NCBI RefSeq assembly: GCF_007990755.1
Contig: NZ_BJXA01000022.1
Location: 58,963 to 122,962, forward strand
DNA from: Nocardia ninae NBRC 108245
GTDB lineage: Bacteria; Actinomycetota; Actinomycetes; Mycobacteriales; Mycobacteriaceae
DNA: 64,000 nt
Direction: 5' to 3'
A program made the position numbers and the translations under genes. Of the stretch, positions 17,130-26,078 are shown piece by piece (position 1 is the first letter of the stretch; each line of letters starts with the position of its first letter). The notes under the pieces were generated by a model, which searched no databases, had not been told where the DNA came from, and was given only the letters and a program-made list of their open reading frames with translations.

Positions 17130-17863
17130 TCGATCTCGCTGCCCGGGGCACGCCCGAGCGCACCTGGGCCCGCTGGCGCCACCGTCGCCCGGAACTCTCG
17201 CTGACCGGCTGGCGGCACCTGATCGTCGTCGCGCCGCACCCCGACGACGAGGTGCTCGGGGTCGGCGGTCTGATCGCGCTGGCACGCTCGCGCGACCTGC
17301 CGGTCACCATCGTCACGGTGACCGACGGTGAAGCGTCGCATCCGGGCTCCCCCACCTGCGCGCCGTCCGAACTCGCCGACCTGCGGGTGCAGGAATCGCG
17401 CCGGGCGGCCCAGGAATTGGGCGTCGACGCACCGATCCGGCTCGGCATCGGCGACGGCCGGGTGGCCGCCGATGAAGCCGCGGTTACCGACGCACTGTCG
17501 GACATCTTCGCCAGCTGCGGCCGCACGGGTGCCTGGTGCGCGACGACCTGGCGGCGCGACGGCCACCCGGACCACGAAGCTGTCGGGCGGGCCACCGCCG
17601 CGGCTTGCGCGGGCACCGCGACCCGGCTGCTGGAGTTCCCGGTCTGGATGTGGCACTGGGCAACTCCGGAACATCCGGTGGTGCCTGCCAGCCGGGCCCG
17701 AACATTGACCTTGCCCGGGTCGGCGGTCGAGGCCAAGGTGCGCGCCCTCGCGCAATTCCGCAGCCAGATCTTGCCGATGTCGGACGATCCCGCCGACCAG
17801 CCTATCCTGCCGCCCGCGGTGCTCGACCGGTTCACCGGCAACACGGAAACGTTCTTCGTATGA
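17111..17863 (+). CDS. PIG-L family deacetylase
   Basis: The 250-residue zinc hydrolase has the PIG-L metal site: APHPDDEVLG (His-Pro-Asp-Asp) at about residues 38-47 and DGHPDHEAVG further on. The Thr/Asp segment TVTDGEASH is also present. Family members remove N-acetyl groups from GlcNAc conjugates (MshB, Mca relatives, GlcNAc-PI). Here it follows a GT2 and precedes a NodS-like methyltransferase, overlapping the latter by 4 nt (ATGA). Deacetylation followed by N-methylation of an amino sugar is a reasonable inference. Confidence 0.9.
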   Translation: MVAEPLIDLAARGTPERTWARWRHRRPELSLTGWRHLIVVAPHPDDEVLGVGGLIALARSRDLPVTIVTVTDGEASHPGSPTCAPSELADLRVQESRRAAQELGVDAPIRLGIGDGRVAADEAAVTDALSDIFASCGRTGAWCATTWRRDGHPDHEAVGRATAAACAGTATRLLEFPVWMWHWATPEHPVVPASRARTLTLPGSAVEAKVRALAQFRSQILPMSDDPADQPILPPAVLDRFTGNTETFFV

Positions 17864-18486
17864 ACGGGACCGGGCTGGCAGCGGACTATTTCGAGGACAT
17901 GTACGCCCACGATCCCGACCCGTGGGGCTTCACCACCCGCTGGTACGAGCAGCGCAAACGCGCACTCACTATGGGGGCGCTACCGAAAGCCCGCTACCAC
18001 AACGCCTTCGAGCCCGGCTGTTCGATCGGCACCCTCTCGGTGGAGCTCACCGACCGCTGTGATCGGCTGGTGTGCACCGACATCGCAGCCCAAGCGCTCG
18101 ACTCGGCAAGCAAACGCATCGATCGCCTGCCCGAATCCGCGCGCGGCGCAGTCGAATTCCGCCGCTGGGCGCTCGGTGAGCAATGGCCCAACGAACATTT
18201 CGACCTGATCGTGCTCAGCGAGGTCTGCTACTACCTCGATTCCACCACCCTGCGTACGGCTTTCGGGCAGGCGGTGCAGCATCTCGAACCGAACGGCACG
18301 CTGCTCTGCGTGCACTGGCGCCGCAAGGTGCCCGAATACCCGCTCTCCGGTGATCATGTACACGCCATCGCCCGCACCACCCAGGGTTTGACGGCGCTGG
18401 CGGGGTATCACGACGAAGACATGTTGCTCGACGTCTTCACGGCGGGCGACCCGGTCTCCGTCGCGACCACCGAGCACCTCACGTGA
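17860..18486 (+). CDS. NodS-like SAM-dependent methyltransferase
   Basis: The 208-residue class I methyltransferase has the NodS-type start (YFEDMYAHDPDPWGF, then YEQRKRALTMGALP). It has the SAM motif ALEVGCSIG-like segment here as FEPGCSIGTLS, the acidic CTDIAAQAL and the post-I motif LIVLSEVCYYL. NodS N-methylates the deacetylated end of rhizobial lipochito-oligosaccharides. With a PIG-L deacetylase immediately upstream the same order of steps is suggested. It is the last gene of the operon and converges on TerD with a 13-nt gap. Confidence 0.88.
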   Translation: MNGTGLAADYFEDMYAHDPDPWGFTTRWYEQRKRALTMGALPKARYHNAFEPGCSIGTLSVELTDRCDRLVCTDIAAQALDSASKRIDRLPESARGAVEFRRWALGEQWPNEHFDLIVLSEVCYYLDSTTLRTAFGQAVQHLEPNGTLLCVHWRRKVPEYPLSGDHVHAIARTTQGLTALAGYHDEDMLLDVFTAGDPVSVATTEHLT

Positions 18487-18499
18487 CCGCGCCGACGGC

Positions 18500-19081
18500 C
18501 TACGCCATCGCGAAGCGGAGCAGCGCCTGCTTGTCGCCCTGCTTGATCTTGCCCTTGCGGTTCAGCACTTCCAGCTGCCAGGTGGTGCCGGAACGGAACG
18601 CGCGGGCAACGGCATTGGCGTTGTCCGTGCCGAGCAGGGACGGCCAGATGTCGGCCACCTGCTGGCTGGTGCCGCCGCTGGCGTCGTAGACCTTGAAGCT
18701 GATGTTGTTGGCCTTCTCGAATGAGCTGCCCTTCTTGAAGGCCACCGCGACGAAGATGATGGCGTCGATGCCGCCGGGCACGTCGGCGAAGGTGACGTGC
18801 ACCGTCTCGTCGTCGCCCGCGGCGGCGCCGGACTGCTCGTCACCGCTGTGCAGCACGGAGCCGTTACCCAGCGGGTCGAGCGAGTCGAGCCCGGCGAAGC
18901 GGACCGGCTCGGCACCCTGCATGAGAATGGCGATCAGGTCCAGGTCGACGCCTTTCTTGCGGCGCGCCCAGCCGAGCGCCCCACCACTGGCACCCGCCGA
19001 GGGATCCCAGCTCACTCCGACGCTGAGCTTGGTGACGCCGGCGAGATCCGCGGCGCCGTCTTCTTTCTTGAGCGTGATCAT
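18500..19081 (-). CDS. TerD-family stress/tellurium-resistance protein
   Basis: The 193-residue beta-sandwich protein has typical TerD features: KLSVGVSWDPSAG at the start, VDLDLIAILM, the Ca-site region HSGDEQSGAAAGDDETVHV with many Asp/Glu, and FKVYDASGG. TerD-domain proteins bind calcium and respond to membrane or oxidative stress. It stands alone, without other ter genes, downstream of the MarR gene. Confidence 0.9.
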   Translation of the reverse strand: MITLKKEDGAADLAGVTKLSVGVSWDPSAGASGGALGWARRKKGVDLDLIAILMQGAEPVRFAGLDSLDPLGNGSVLHSGDEQSGAAAGDDETVHVTFADVPGGIDAIIFVAVAFKKGSSFEKANNISFKVYDASGGTSQQVADIWPSLLGTDNANAVARAFRSGTTWQLEVLNRKGKIKQGDKQALLRFAMA

Positions 19082-19199
19082 GGGTTCAGATTAGCGGGGG
19101 TTTCGGAACTTCAAGCGCCGGAAAGATTCTCATTCGGCTAATGGGCGACAACACCGGCAACCGTGAAATCCATTGATAGCTAATGGCTCTCGCCGATGC

Positions 19200-19634
19200 T
19201 CAAGCGCTCGATGTGGCTTTGGACAGCAACCGGTGCAGCTGACGTTGCTCCCTGGCCGACAGCCGACGCAGCGGCAGATGCCGGGTCATCGCGTCGACCA
19301 GCTTTTCGCGCTGCGTCACGCCGGCCACGGTGAGCGCCACCACCTTCACCCGCTTGTCGTCCGGACCGGGTAGTCGCTCGACGGTGCCGCGTTTCTCCAG
19401 CTTGTCGACGATGAAGGTGACCGTCGACGGGTCACTGCAGGTGCGGCGGGCGAGCTCGGACATCGAGGGCGGCGCGGCCGTCGGGGTGAGATGCCAGAGC
19501 ATGTTCGCCGACGGCACGGTGAGATCCAGGTCGCGAAGGACGCTGACGAGGGCGGCGTCGAGCTGGTCGGAAACCGTACGGAGCTCGGCGAGCAGGCGAT
19601 AACCGAGGTCTGCTTCAGGCAGGTCCGCTGTCAC
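19200..19634 (-). CDS. MarR-family transcriptional regulator
   Basis: The 144-residue winged-helix regulator has the MarR recognition helix (MSELARRTCSDPSTVTFIVDKLEKRG) and wing (ERLPGPDDKRVKVVALT). It is divergent from the PLP decarboxylase gene. The 205-bp intergenic region contains an AGTGT...ACACT imperfect dyad and two TGAAGT direct repeats around 19650-19690 that could be its operator. The ligand is unknown. Confidence 0.9.
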   Translation of the reverse strand: MTADLPEADLGYRLLAELRTVSDQLDAALVSVLRDLDLTVPSANMLWHLTPTAAPPSMSELARRTCSDPSTVTFIVDKLEKRGTVERLPGPDDKRVKVVALTVAGVTQREKLVDAMTRHLPLRRLSAREQRQLHRLLSKATSSA

Positions 19635-19838
19635 GGACCACAGTGTAGACAGCTACTTGAAGTCTCCTATGAAGTTACTTTGACACTCAAACCTCGAAAC
19701 GGCGTTTTCGGCGGCCGTGCCGGTTGGGCGGCGGCCGTAGACCGCAGACAGTCCCGGCGAGTCTCGGCCACGGCGAGCGCGGATCACCTTGGCCGACTGG
19801 CTATTTACAAAGGCGGCCGACGCGCGGTTCGCTGGGGC

Positions 19839-21263
19839 ATGGCTGATCCGTGGAAAGAACAGAACGTCGCGGCGCACGCGTTGGCATTGGTACACGAGGC
19901 GGCGGGACCGTATCTGGACAGCCTGCCGGAGCGACCGGTGCACGATGCCACCCAGGACCCGCTGATCGACGACCTCGGCGGCCCGCTGCCCGAAGACGGC
20001 GATGGTGCGCTGGCGGCGATCGAGCGGTTGCTCGCGGTCGGCACGCAGGCGTCGGTGCACTCGGCCGGGCCGCGTTTCTTCCATCTCGTGGTAGGCGGGG
20101 CGACACCGGCGGCACTGGCCGGGGACTGGATAACCGCACTGCTGGACCAGAACTCGGGCCTGTGGGTCACCTCGCCGCTGGCGTCGCGCACCGAGACCGT
20201 CGTGCTCGGGTGGCTCAAGGATCTGTTCGGCCTGCCGCAAGACTTCGGCGCGGTGCTCACGCCGAGCGCCACCTTCGCGAACCTGACCGGGTTGGCCGCG
20301 GCCCGTTATTGGTGGGCAGATCGGCACGGGGTGGACGTGGTCGCCCAAGGATTGGCCGGCCTGCCACAGCTGCCGGTGTTCACCAGCGGACTGGTGCATG
20401 CCAGCACCCGCAAGGCCTTGCAGATCCTCGGCTGCGGCCGAGATACCCTGCGCACCTTCGTCCGTGACGATGCCGGACGGATCGACCTGGCGGCGCTGGA
20501 ACAGGCGCTGATCGAGCTCGACGGCGCGCCCGCGGTGATCGTCGGCAACCTCGGTGAGGTGAACACCGGCGACTCCGACCCCATCGATGACCTGGCCGAC
20601 CTGGCCGAGCAATACGGGTCCTGGCTGCACGTGGACGGCGCTTTCGGACTGTTCGCAACGGTCTCACCACGCACGGCGCACCTCGCCCGCGGCGTCGAGC
20701 GCGCGGATTCGATCACCGCCGACGGTCACAAATGGCTGAATGTGCCGCAGGAGAGCGGGTTTTCGTTCGTCAAGGACAACACGGTGCTCGGCAAGACTTT
20801 CGGCGGCTGGGGTGCCGCCTACCTGCCGACCCTCGATGACGAGCAGGTCAGCTACAACATGCACGGTCCCGAATCCTCGCGCCGTGCACGCGCATTCCCC
20901 ATCTGGGCGACACTGCGTGCTTACGGCCGTGCGGGTTACCGAGACATGGTGGAACGTCACCTCGACGTGGCCGCTCACCTCGGCCGGGTTGTCGACGAGG
21001 CAGCCGACTTCGAGCTCTTGGCGCCGGTTCAGTTGTGCGTCACCTGTTTCCGATACCGTCCGCCCGGTGTGCCGGAAGGCGAGCTGAACGCCCTCAACGC
21101 TCGACTCGGCGCGGCAATCCTCGACGACGGGCGCGTCTATGTCGGCACCACCACGTATCGAGGCATGACCGCGCTGCGGCCGACTTTCGTCAACTGGCGC
21201 ATCACCGAGCCCGAAGCGGATCTGCTGATTCAGGTGATTCGCGAAATAGGGCCTGGGCTATAG
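19839..21263 (+). CDS. Pyridoxal-dependent (group II) amino acid decarboxylase family protein
   Basis: The 474-residue fold-type I PLP enzyme has the PLP-Lys in ADGHKWLNVP. It also has WLHVDGAFGLFATVSPR (the Asp-Ala pair that holds the pyridine ring), and TPSATFANLTGLAAARYWW and GLVHASTRKALQILG in the N-terminal half. Relatives decarboxylate aromatic amino acids, glutamate or 2,4-diaminobutyrate; the substrate is not evident. The ATG at 19839 fits the family start. The frame is open further upstream, but that part overlaps the MarR gene. It is probably controlled by the divergent MarR. Confidence 0.88.
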   Translation: MADPWKEQNVAAHALALVHEAAGPYLDSLPERPVHDATQDPLIDDLGGPLPEDGDGALAAIERLLAVGTQASVHSAGPRFFHLVVGGATPAALAGDWITALLDQNSGLWVTSPLASRTETVVLGWLKDLFGLPQDFGAVLTPSATFANLTGLAAARYWWADRHGVDVVAQGLAGLPQLPVFTSGLVHASTRKALQILGCGRDTLRTFVRDDAGRIDLAALEQALIELDGAPAVIVGNLGEVNTGDSDPIDDLADLAEQYGSWLHVDGAFGLFATVSPRTAHLARGVERADSITADGHKWLNVPQESGFSFVKDNTVLGKTFGGWGAAYLPTLDDEQVSYNMHGPESSRRARAFPIWATLRAYGRAGYRDMVERHLDVAAHLGRVVDEAADFELLAPVQLCVTCFRYRPPGVPEGELNALNARLGAAILDDGRVYVGTTTYRGMTALRPTFVNWRITEPEADLLIQVIREIGPGL

Positions 21264-21277
21264 GCTTTCAGCGTTGC

Positions 21278-21937
21278 TCAGGCTAAAAACTTCAGGGACG
21301 AACGCTCACCGTTGCGGAGCGCCTCAGTGTGGGCGGCGACGTTGATCGCGTCGCTCAACGTCGCGCCCGCGTCCAGTTTCGCGATCACCCTGGCCTCGGC
21401 ATCCTTGACGGCCGTCGCGGCGTCGACGAGGTGCTCGAGGCGATCCGGATCGATGACGATGACCCCCTCCTCGTCGGCCAGGATCAAGTCGCCGGGCGCC
21501 ACCGCGACGCCGCCACAGGTCACCGGAACCTGTAGCTCACCGAGCTGAGCGGTGGTGCCCGCCATGGGAGTGATGTATCGGCTGTAGATCGGCAGCTCGC
21601 AGCGGCGGACATAACCGATGTCGCGGTATCCCCCGTCGATGATGATTCCGCCGAGCTGCCGGACCTGCGCGCCGCGCGCGAAAATCTCTCCCGCGAAGGC
21701 GATTTCGCTTCCGTCGCCGTCTACCACGATCACATCGCCGGGTGCGGCGGACTCGATCGCTCGCAGTACCGCGAAGAAGTCGCCCCGGCAGCGCACGGTG
21801 AACGCGGGTCCGAGGATCCGTACCTCGGCCGACCGTGCCCGAATCCCGGTGTCCATCACCCGCATCGACTTGTCCGCGTCGCACAGTGCGGTCGTATCGA
21901 CAGAGTGAACCTTCGCGACAAGTTCGTCGGTCAGCAT
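21278..21937 (-). CDS. RraA-like protein / 4-hydroxy-4-methyl-2-oxoglutarate aldolase family
   Basis: The 219-residue protein has the RraA/HMG-aldolase core: GDVIVVDGDGSEIAFAGEIF, then QLGGIIIDGGYRDIGYVRR with the conserved Gly-Gly...Asp-Gly-x-x-Arg-Asp that binds Mg and pyruvate enolate. It ends in VAPGDLILADEEGVIVI. Such enzymes cleave 4-hydroxy-2-oxoacids in aromatic degradation or act as regulators of RNase E. Actinobacterial members with this length are usually aldolase-like. The ATG at 21937 has AAGGGG upstream. A TTTCTGC-CA-GCAGAAA palindrome lies about 137 nt upstream. Confidence 0.88.
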   Translation of the reverse strand: MLTDELVAKVHSVDTTALCDADKSMRVMDTGIRARSAEVRILGPAFTVRCRGDFFAVLRAIESAAPGDVIVVDGDGSEIAFAGEIFARGAQVRQLGGIIIDGGYRDIGYVRRCELPIYSRYITPMAGTTAQLGELQVPVTCGGVAVAPGDLILADEEGVIVIDPDRLEHLVDAATAVKDAEARVIAKLDAGATLSDAINVAAHTEALRNGERSSLKFLA

Positions 21938-22074
21938 CAGCGCCGCCCCTTCGAGGCTCGGAGTGTCCAGTCCCCCAAACCTTACTTCCCGGGCCTTGTT
22001 CGGGTAGCTGCCTCGACCGCGGACGGAAGTTGCGGCGGGTCTTACTTGTTCAACGATCCCAGGCTTTCTGCCAG

Positions 22075-22090
22075 CAGAAACTCTGCCTCG
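22075..22090. promoter_or_regulatory. Perfect palindrome upstream of the RraA-like gene
   Basis: TTTCTGC-CA-GCAGAAA has 7-bp arms. It lies in the 219-bp gap between the PIG-L gene and the RraA-like gene. An operator is likely, but the binder is unknown. Confidence 0.4.
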
Positions 22091-22156
22091 CGCTACCGGA
22101 CGAAACACGGTGGAGCTTGGAAAGCCGCACATCACACCGCCGACAGCGACGGCCGG

Positions 22157-23923
22157 CTAGCGTGCGGGCTTGGGTCTCGGGTTGCCCGCGATCGGTATTC
22201 CGGTGCGCCGGGTCTGGGCCAGCGAAGCGGGCGAGTCGGCGCTTCGGGCGGCGGTTCGGGGGATGACGGGTGGTGTCTCGGGGGTCGGGTGTGCTCGGTA
22301 GACGGCGAGGATTGCGGTGCCCCAGACGTAGGGGTCGGCTTGGGCGCTGCCGAATGGTGACCAGGCCAGGCGGGTTCGGCCGGTTTTGTCGTCGGTGTCG
22401 GAGTCGTAGACGAGGATGTTCATCGCGAACCGGGTGGGATCGACCGGTTCGGGCAGCGCGGTGAGGGGGATTTTCACCTCGATCGAGTAGCCGCGGTACG
22501 GCTCGGTGACCAGCGATGCCACCTGCATCCCCGGTAGCGATGCGCCCTGGTGGTTGTCGGCGTCGCGCTCTGCGGCCGGTCCGCCTCGGTTTGCGGTGTA
22601 CGGCAGGATGCCGGTCTTGAAGGTGGTCGAAGTGTCGTCGGAGGTGCCGCTCGGGTCGATGGCGATCTCGACCGAGTCTGTCCGCCAATGCCTTTTGATG
22701 TCGTCGGCTTCCAGTGCAGCGCCTTCACGGTCATCGGCGATGTTGACCAGCACATATAAATCGTCGTCATGCCTGGAAAGCTTTGCAGTCGCCGCACACC
22801 CACCGCCGCCCTGCCAAATAGCAAGCGGCAGTTCAGGTCCCGGGTACTCCCCTGGTCCCTCGATGCCGTTCAGAATCGGCGCGATCGCCACGGCCGGGAC
22901 GACGGTGCTCGGATTCGGTGGATAGTCCGGCTGGACCCGGTTGGCCAACCACGGCAACCCGGATCGGTCGGCCCACTCCGCGAACTCGGCGTACCGCGGT
23001 TTCAGTCCGGTTTGCCGATGCACCGGCACCTCGACGAATCGACCGTCCTCGGCCAGCACCGTGAACCACTCGGAACCGAGCTGATTCGGATCGGTCGGAA
23101 CCTGCGCAGGCTTCGCGGCGAAACCCTGTGTCAGATATAGCCGAGTGGCGTCGCGTTCGACCTGCGCCCAGGTCGTGTTGTGTGCGCGCGAGCGAACACC
23201 AGACCAGACGCCGGTGACCGGCAACCCGGTGTCGGGATCGGTGTGCCGCAGTTCGGCTGCTTCCGGACCGAGCAAAGTGCCGAACCCGTAGTTCTGCGCG
23301 AGCAGCCTGGTCGGACGCCACACCGACAGTCCCTCACCGGTGAGCTGTTCCGGATAGACCTGCCGATCGCCTGCCAGCCGGAACGCCTCGATACCGAGCC
23401 GCGCCGAGAGTTGGTGTCCGCCATGCTGATCGAACGGTCGAGGGTCCATCACCACGATCGTGTGCGGTGTGGTCAGCCGGACCAACCGCACCAGCCTGGC
23501 GAGAGTGTCCTGCTCGTCCCACACACGCGCGGTCAGCGGTGCGGACAGGGTGTACCAGAAGTCCGGTTTGTCGAGGTAGTAGATGTTCTCGATCCCGGCG
23601 AGGGCGTTCGCCTTGCGTTCCTCCGTCTCGCGGATCAGCCCGAGCTCGGGGCCTTCTTCCAGCCCGACGGCATTGCCGCCACCCTCGCCGCGCGTGACCG
23701 TGACGACGCCGGTGGTCCAGCCGAACTCGTCGCGCCACCGCCCGAACGTGGCCAGGTTGCTCGACTCGTCGTCCGGATGCGCACCGATGAACAACACGTC
23801 GGTGTGCGCCGGATCCGTGCTTGCGACGCTGGCCGAGGAGCTGTCCGCAACCAGCCAGGTGGCGGCCAGCCCGGCGGCGAGGACCGTTCGACGGCGCAGT
23901 ATCGCCTCGAAGCCTCCCGCCAC
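22157..23923 (-). CDS. Exported PIG-L deacetylase with C-terminal CBM9-like domain
   Basis: The 588-residue protein starts with a Tat-type signal (LRRRTVLAAGLAATW). The PIG-L domain (about residues 40-290) carries GAHPDDES and DQHGGHQL for zinc. A long linker with WRP and PLW-type segments leads to a C-terminal beta domain (about residues 400-560: DDLYVLVNIADD, DSVEIAIDPSG, YSIEVKIPLTALPE) like CBM9/DOMON sugar-binding modules. It should deacetylate an extracellular or cell-wall glycan. The GTG start has GGAGG six bases upstream. It runs with the aminotransferase gene, 100 nt apart. Confidence 0.88.
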   Translation of the reverse strand: MAGGFEAILRRRTVLAAGLAATWLVADSSSASVASTDPAHTDVLFIGAHPDDESSNLATFGRWRDEFGWTTGVVTVTRGEGGGNAVGLEEGPELGLIRETEERKANALAGIENIYYLDKPDFWYTLSAPLTARVWDEQDTLARLVRLVRLTTPHTIVVMDPRPFDQHGGHQLSARLGIEAFRLAGDRQVYPEQLTGEGLSVWRPTRLLAQNYGFGTLLGPEAAELRHTDPDTGLPVTGVWSGVRSRAHNTTWAQVERDATRLYLTQGFAAKPAQVPTDPNQLGSEWFTVLAEDGRFVEVPVHRQTGLKPRYAEFAEWADRSGLPWLANRVQPDYPPNPSTVVPAVAIAPILNGIEGPGEYPGPELPLAIWQGGGGCAATAKLSRHDDDLYVLVNIADDREGAALEADDIKRHWRTDSVEIAIDPSGTSDDTSTTFKTGILPYTANRGGPAAERDADNHQGASLPGMQVASLVTEPYRGYSIEVKIPLTALPEPVDPTRFAMNILVYDSDTDDKTGRTRLAWSPFGSAQADPYVWGTAILAVYRAHPTPETPPVIPRTAARSADSPASLAQTRRTGIPIAGNPRPKPAR

Positions 23924-24023
23924 CCGAACCTCCAGTCGCCTTGTCGCACGTCAGTGCCGAACATAGGCGAGGCATGCGGAGGGGCGAGCCTCGGGTGCGG
24001 CCTCCCCGGCGAGGCGGTCGGGG

Positions 24024-25268
24024 TCAGCCCAGCGATTGCAGTGCGGTGTGCAGCCGGTCGAGTGCCGCGGCGATCCACGGCAGGGACGTCGGATCGTTGC
24101 TACCCAATGCTTCCCAGCGCTGATCAGCCGTTTGCCCATAAAGCAGGCTCGTCGCCGCCCGGAAACGCAGACTCTCCCGCGTGTCCCCGAAATGCTCGCC
24201 TGCCAGTACGCCGATGCCGTACTCGTCGAGCAGATGGTCGGCGAGCGCCACGCCCGTTTCGATGCCACGGGCGGCTAATGCGGGACGGAACAGCTCGAGA
24301 TCGGGATAGAGATAGAACCCGGCTTGCGGTGCCCGGCACGCGACCCCGGCCTTAGCGAACACCGTGTGTGCCGCGCGCGCTACCGAGGCGTGCAATCGCC
24401 GGCTCGCGGCGATATGCGCCGTCACCTCGGCAGGTGCGTCGAAGGCGAAGACCGCCGCCGCCTGCATCGGACCTGCCAGACAGGACCAGACTTCACTACC
24501 GAGTCCGGTGATCTGCGCTGCCAACTCCTGTCCCGCTCGGCCAGGCGGGGTGCGGAGAAAGCCGATCCGCCAGCCACCGAGCGCCATGGACTTGCTCAGT
24601 CCGCCGGTGACGATGGTCCGGTGCGGCAGCATGGTCGCCGGGCTATGCATCGCCTCGGGGTCATAGGCGAGGTCGCGGTAGATCTCGTCGCAGATGATGG
24701 TCATGCCGTGCCGGTCGGCGATCTCGCAGACCCGGGCGATCAGGTCCGCGCCTGCGATGGTTCCCGTGGGGTTGTCCGGCACGGTCAGGATGAGAATCCG
24801 CGGGTCTGCGCCCGCCTCGCGGGCTTTCGTCAGCGCAGGTTCGAGCAGGTCCGGGTCCGGCACACCACCCGCGATACGCGGGATCGGCACCCCGATGGCG
24901 CGTTTGCCGAGGAAACCGATCTGCGCTGGATACGTGACCCAGGACGGGATGGGCAGCACCACATCGCCCGGCAGCACCGCGATGGCCGCGTACAGCAGCG
25001 CCTTGCTGCCCGGCGCGAGGATGACCTGCTCGGTGTCCGTGCGCAGACCACGCCGCGAGAGGTACCGCGCCGCGGCTTCGCGGGCCCGGACGGTCCCGGC
25101 CACCGGGGCGTAAGAGTTCTCCGTCGCGCCCTCGGCCAGTGCGGCGGCGATCTCGGGCAGCACCGGCAGTCCTGCCTCACCGAAGCCGAGATGCAGGATG
25201 TCTTGGCCGGCCGCCCGGCGTGCGTTGATCGATTCGTTGAGGGCCAGCGTGGCCGAGCGCGGTACCAA
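24024..25268 (-). CDS. Class I/II PLP-dependent aminotransferase
   Basis: The 414-residue fold-type I aminotransferase has PLP-Lys in GGLSKSMALGGWRIGF, NPTG in VPDNPTGTI, the Asp-x-x-Tyr ICDEIYRDL and the carboxylate-binding Arg near the end (SLRFRAATS). The start is TTG at 25268, with AGGAG seven bases upstream. It lies 39 nt downstream of the cysteine dioxygenase gene, so it may transaminate cysteine sulfinate to 3-sulfinopyruvate, which breaks down to pyruvate and sulfite. The substrate is inferred from context only. Confidence 0.88.
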   Translation of the reverse strand: MVPRSATLALNESINARRAAGQDILHLGFGEAGLPVLPEIAAALAEGATENSYAPVAGTVRAREAAARYLSRRGLRTDTEQVILAPGSKALLYAAIAVLPGDVVLPIPSWVTYPAQIGFLGKRAIGVPIPRIAGGVPDPDLLEPALTKAREAGADPRILILTVPDNPTGTIAGADLIARVCEIADRHGMTIICDEIYRDLAYDPEAMHSPATMLPHRTIVTGGLSKSMALGGWRIGFLRTPPGRAGQELAAQITGLGSEVWSCLAGPMQAAAVFAFDAPAEVTAHIAASRRLHASVARAAHTVFAKAGVACRAPQAGFYLYPDLELFRPALAARGIETGVALADHLLDEYGIGVLAGEHFGDTRESLRFRAATSLLYGQTADQRWEALGSNDPTSLPWIAAALDRLHTALQSLG

Positions 25269-25307
25269 GGGTCATCTCCTGATGTCGAAAGCGGCTGGGG
25301 CCTTTGG

Positions 25308-25862
25308 TTATTCGTCCGTGACGGGCAGGCGGTACTCGCGGCGCATGCTGGTGCCGAGTTTGCCGATGTGCGCGCCGTAGATGTGGATCGAGATCACCGT
25401 CGAGGTACCGGCGTTGCGCACCAGGTGGATGTCGCCGGGCGGGGCGAAACCGCAAGCGGTGCCCGCCTCGTTGACCACGTGATCCACCGCGACGAGCCGG
25501 GCCGACTCACCCTCGCCACGCAATTCGTAGCGCCATTCGGTCTCGGCGCCCTCGTAAACCCCTGCGACACACCAGGACACATGGTCGTGAATCGGCGTCT
25601 GCTGCCCTGGCAGCCACACCAGGGCCACCACGGAGAAACTCCCGTCGTCCTCGGTGTGCACGAGATGCTGTCGATACTTCTCCGGCGAACCCTCCCGGAA
25701 CTCGGCGGGCAGCAGATTCGGCTGCGCCAGAAAGCCTTCGAGCCGATTGGCGACGAGCTGTGCAGCCTCGGCCGGTGGGCGTTCACGCCGGACGACTTCG
25801 CGCACCGCGGCGACCAGATCGGTGAGGACCGGCGTACACGGGGCAGCAGTACTGATGGACAT
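25308..25862 (-). CDS. Cysteine dioxygenase family protein
   Basis: The 184-residue cupin has the three iron ligands of cysteine dioxygenase: His-x-His in TPIHDHVSWC and a later His in GDIHLVRN. The Ser-His-Tyr region (VISIHIYG) completes the thiol dioxygenase active site. It oxidises cysteine, or 3-mercaptopropionate in some bacteria, to the sulfinate. Operon order with the aminotransferase supports a cysteine catabolic role. The LysR gene upstream runs the same way after a 216-bp gap with an inverted repeat. Confidence 0.88.
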   Translation of the reverse strand: MSISTAAPCTPVLTDLVAAVREVVRRERPPAEAAQLVANRLEGFLAQPNLLPAEFREGSPEKYRQHLVHTEDDGSFSVVALVWLPGQQTPIHDHVSWCVAGVYEGAETEWRYELRGEGESARLVAVDHVVNEAGTACGFAPPGDIHLVRNAGTSTVISIHIYGAHIGKLGTSMRREYRLPVTDE

Positions 25863-25879
25863 GGCGACTCCGATCGAAC

Positions 25880-26028
25880 AAGTAGACCAACGCGCGCCGC
25901 ACCTTCGATCAGCGGCGCTGCCGACTCGTTTGAAACACCTTGCCCAGCAACGGAAGATCACTGACGGCCAGGCTTTGGAGTCGGCTTATGTCGACCAGCT
26001 TGCATGGCGGCAACGCTACGGTCTACTT
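25880..26028. repeat. Spaced 9-bp inverted repeat in the cysteine dioxygenase leader
   Basis: AAGTAGACC (25880-25888) and GGTCTACTT (26020-26028) are exact complements 131 nt apart, in the region before the dioxygenase gene. This could be two LysR half-sites or the closing stem of a leader RNA. No known riboswitch is recognised. Confidence 0.35.
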
Positions 26029-26078
26029 AGACATTGTTGCCGTAACCAAAGGATCTGTTATGTGTGCGGCAGGCTGTT

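Noticed and set aside
25863-26078. Riboswitch ahead of cysteine dioxygenase
   Set aside because: Only one long-range 9-bp pairing is visible, and no known aptamer core was recognised.
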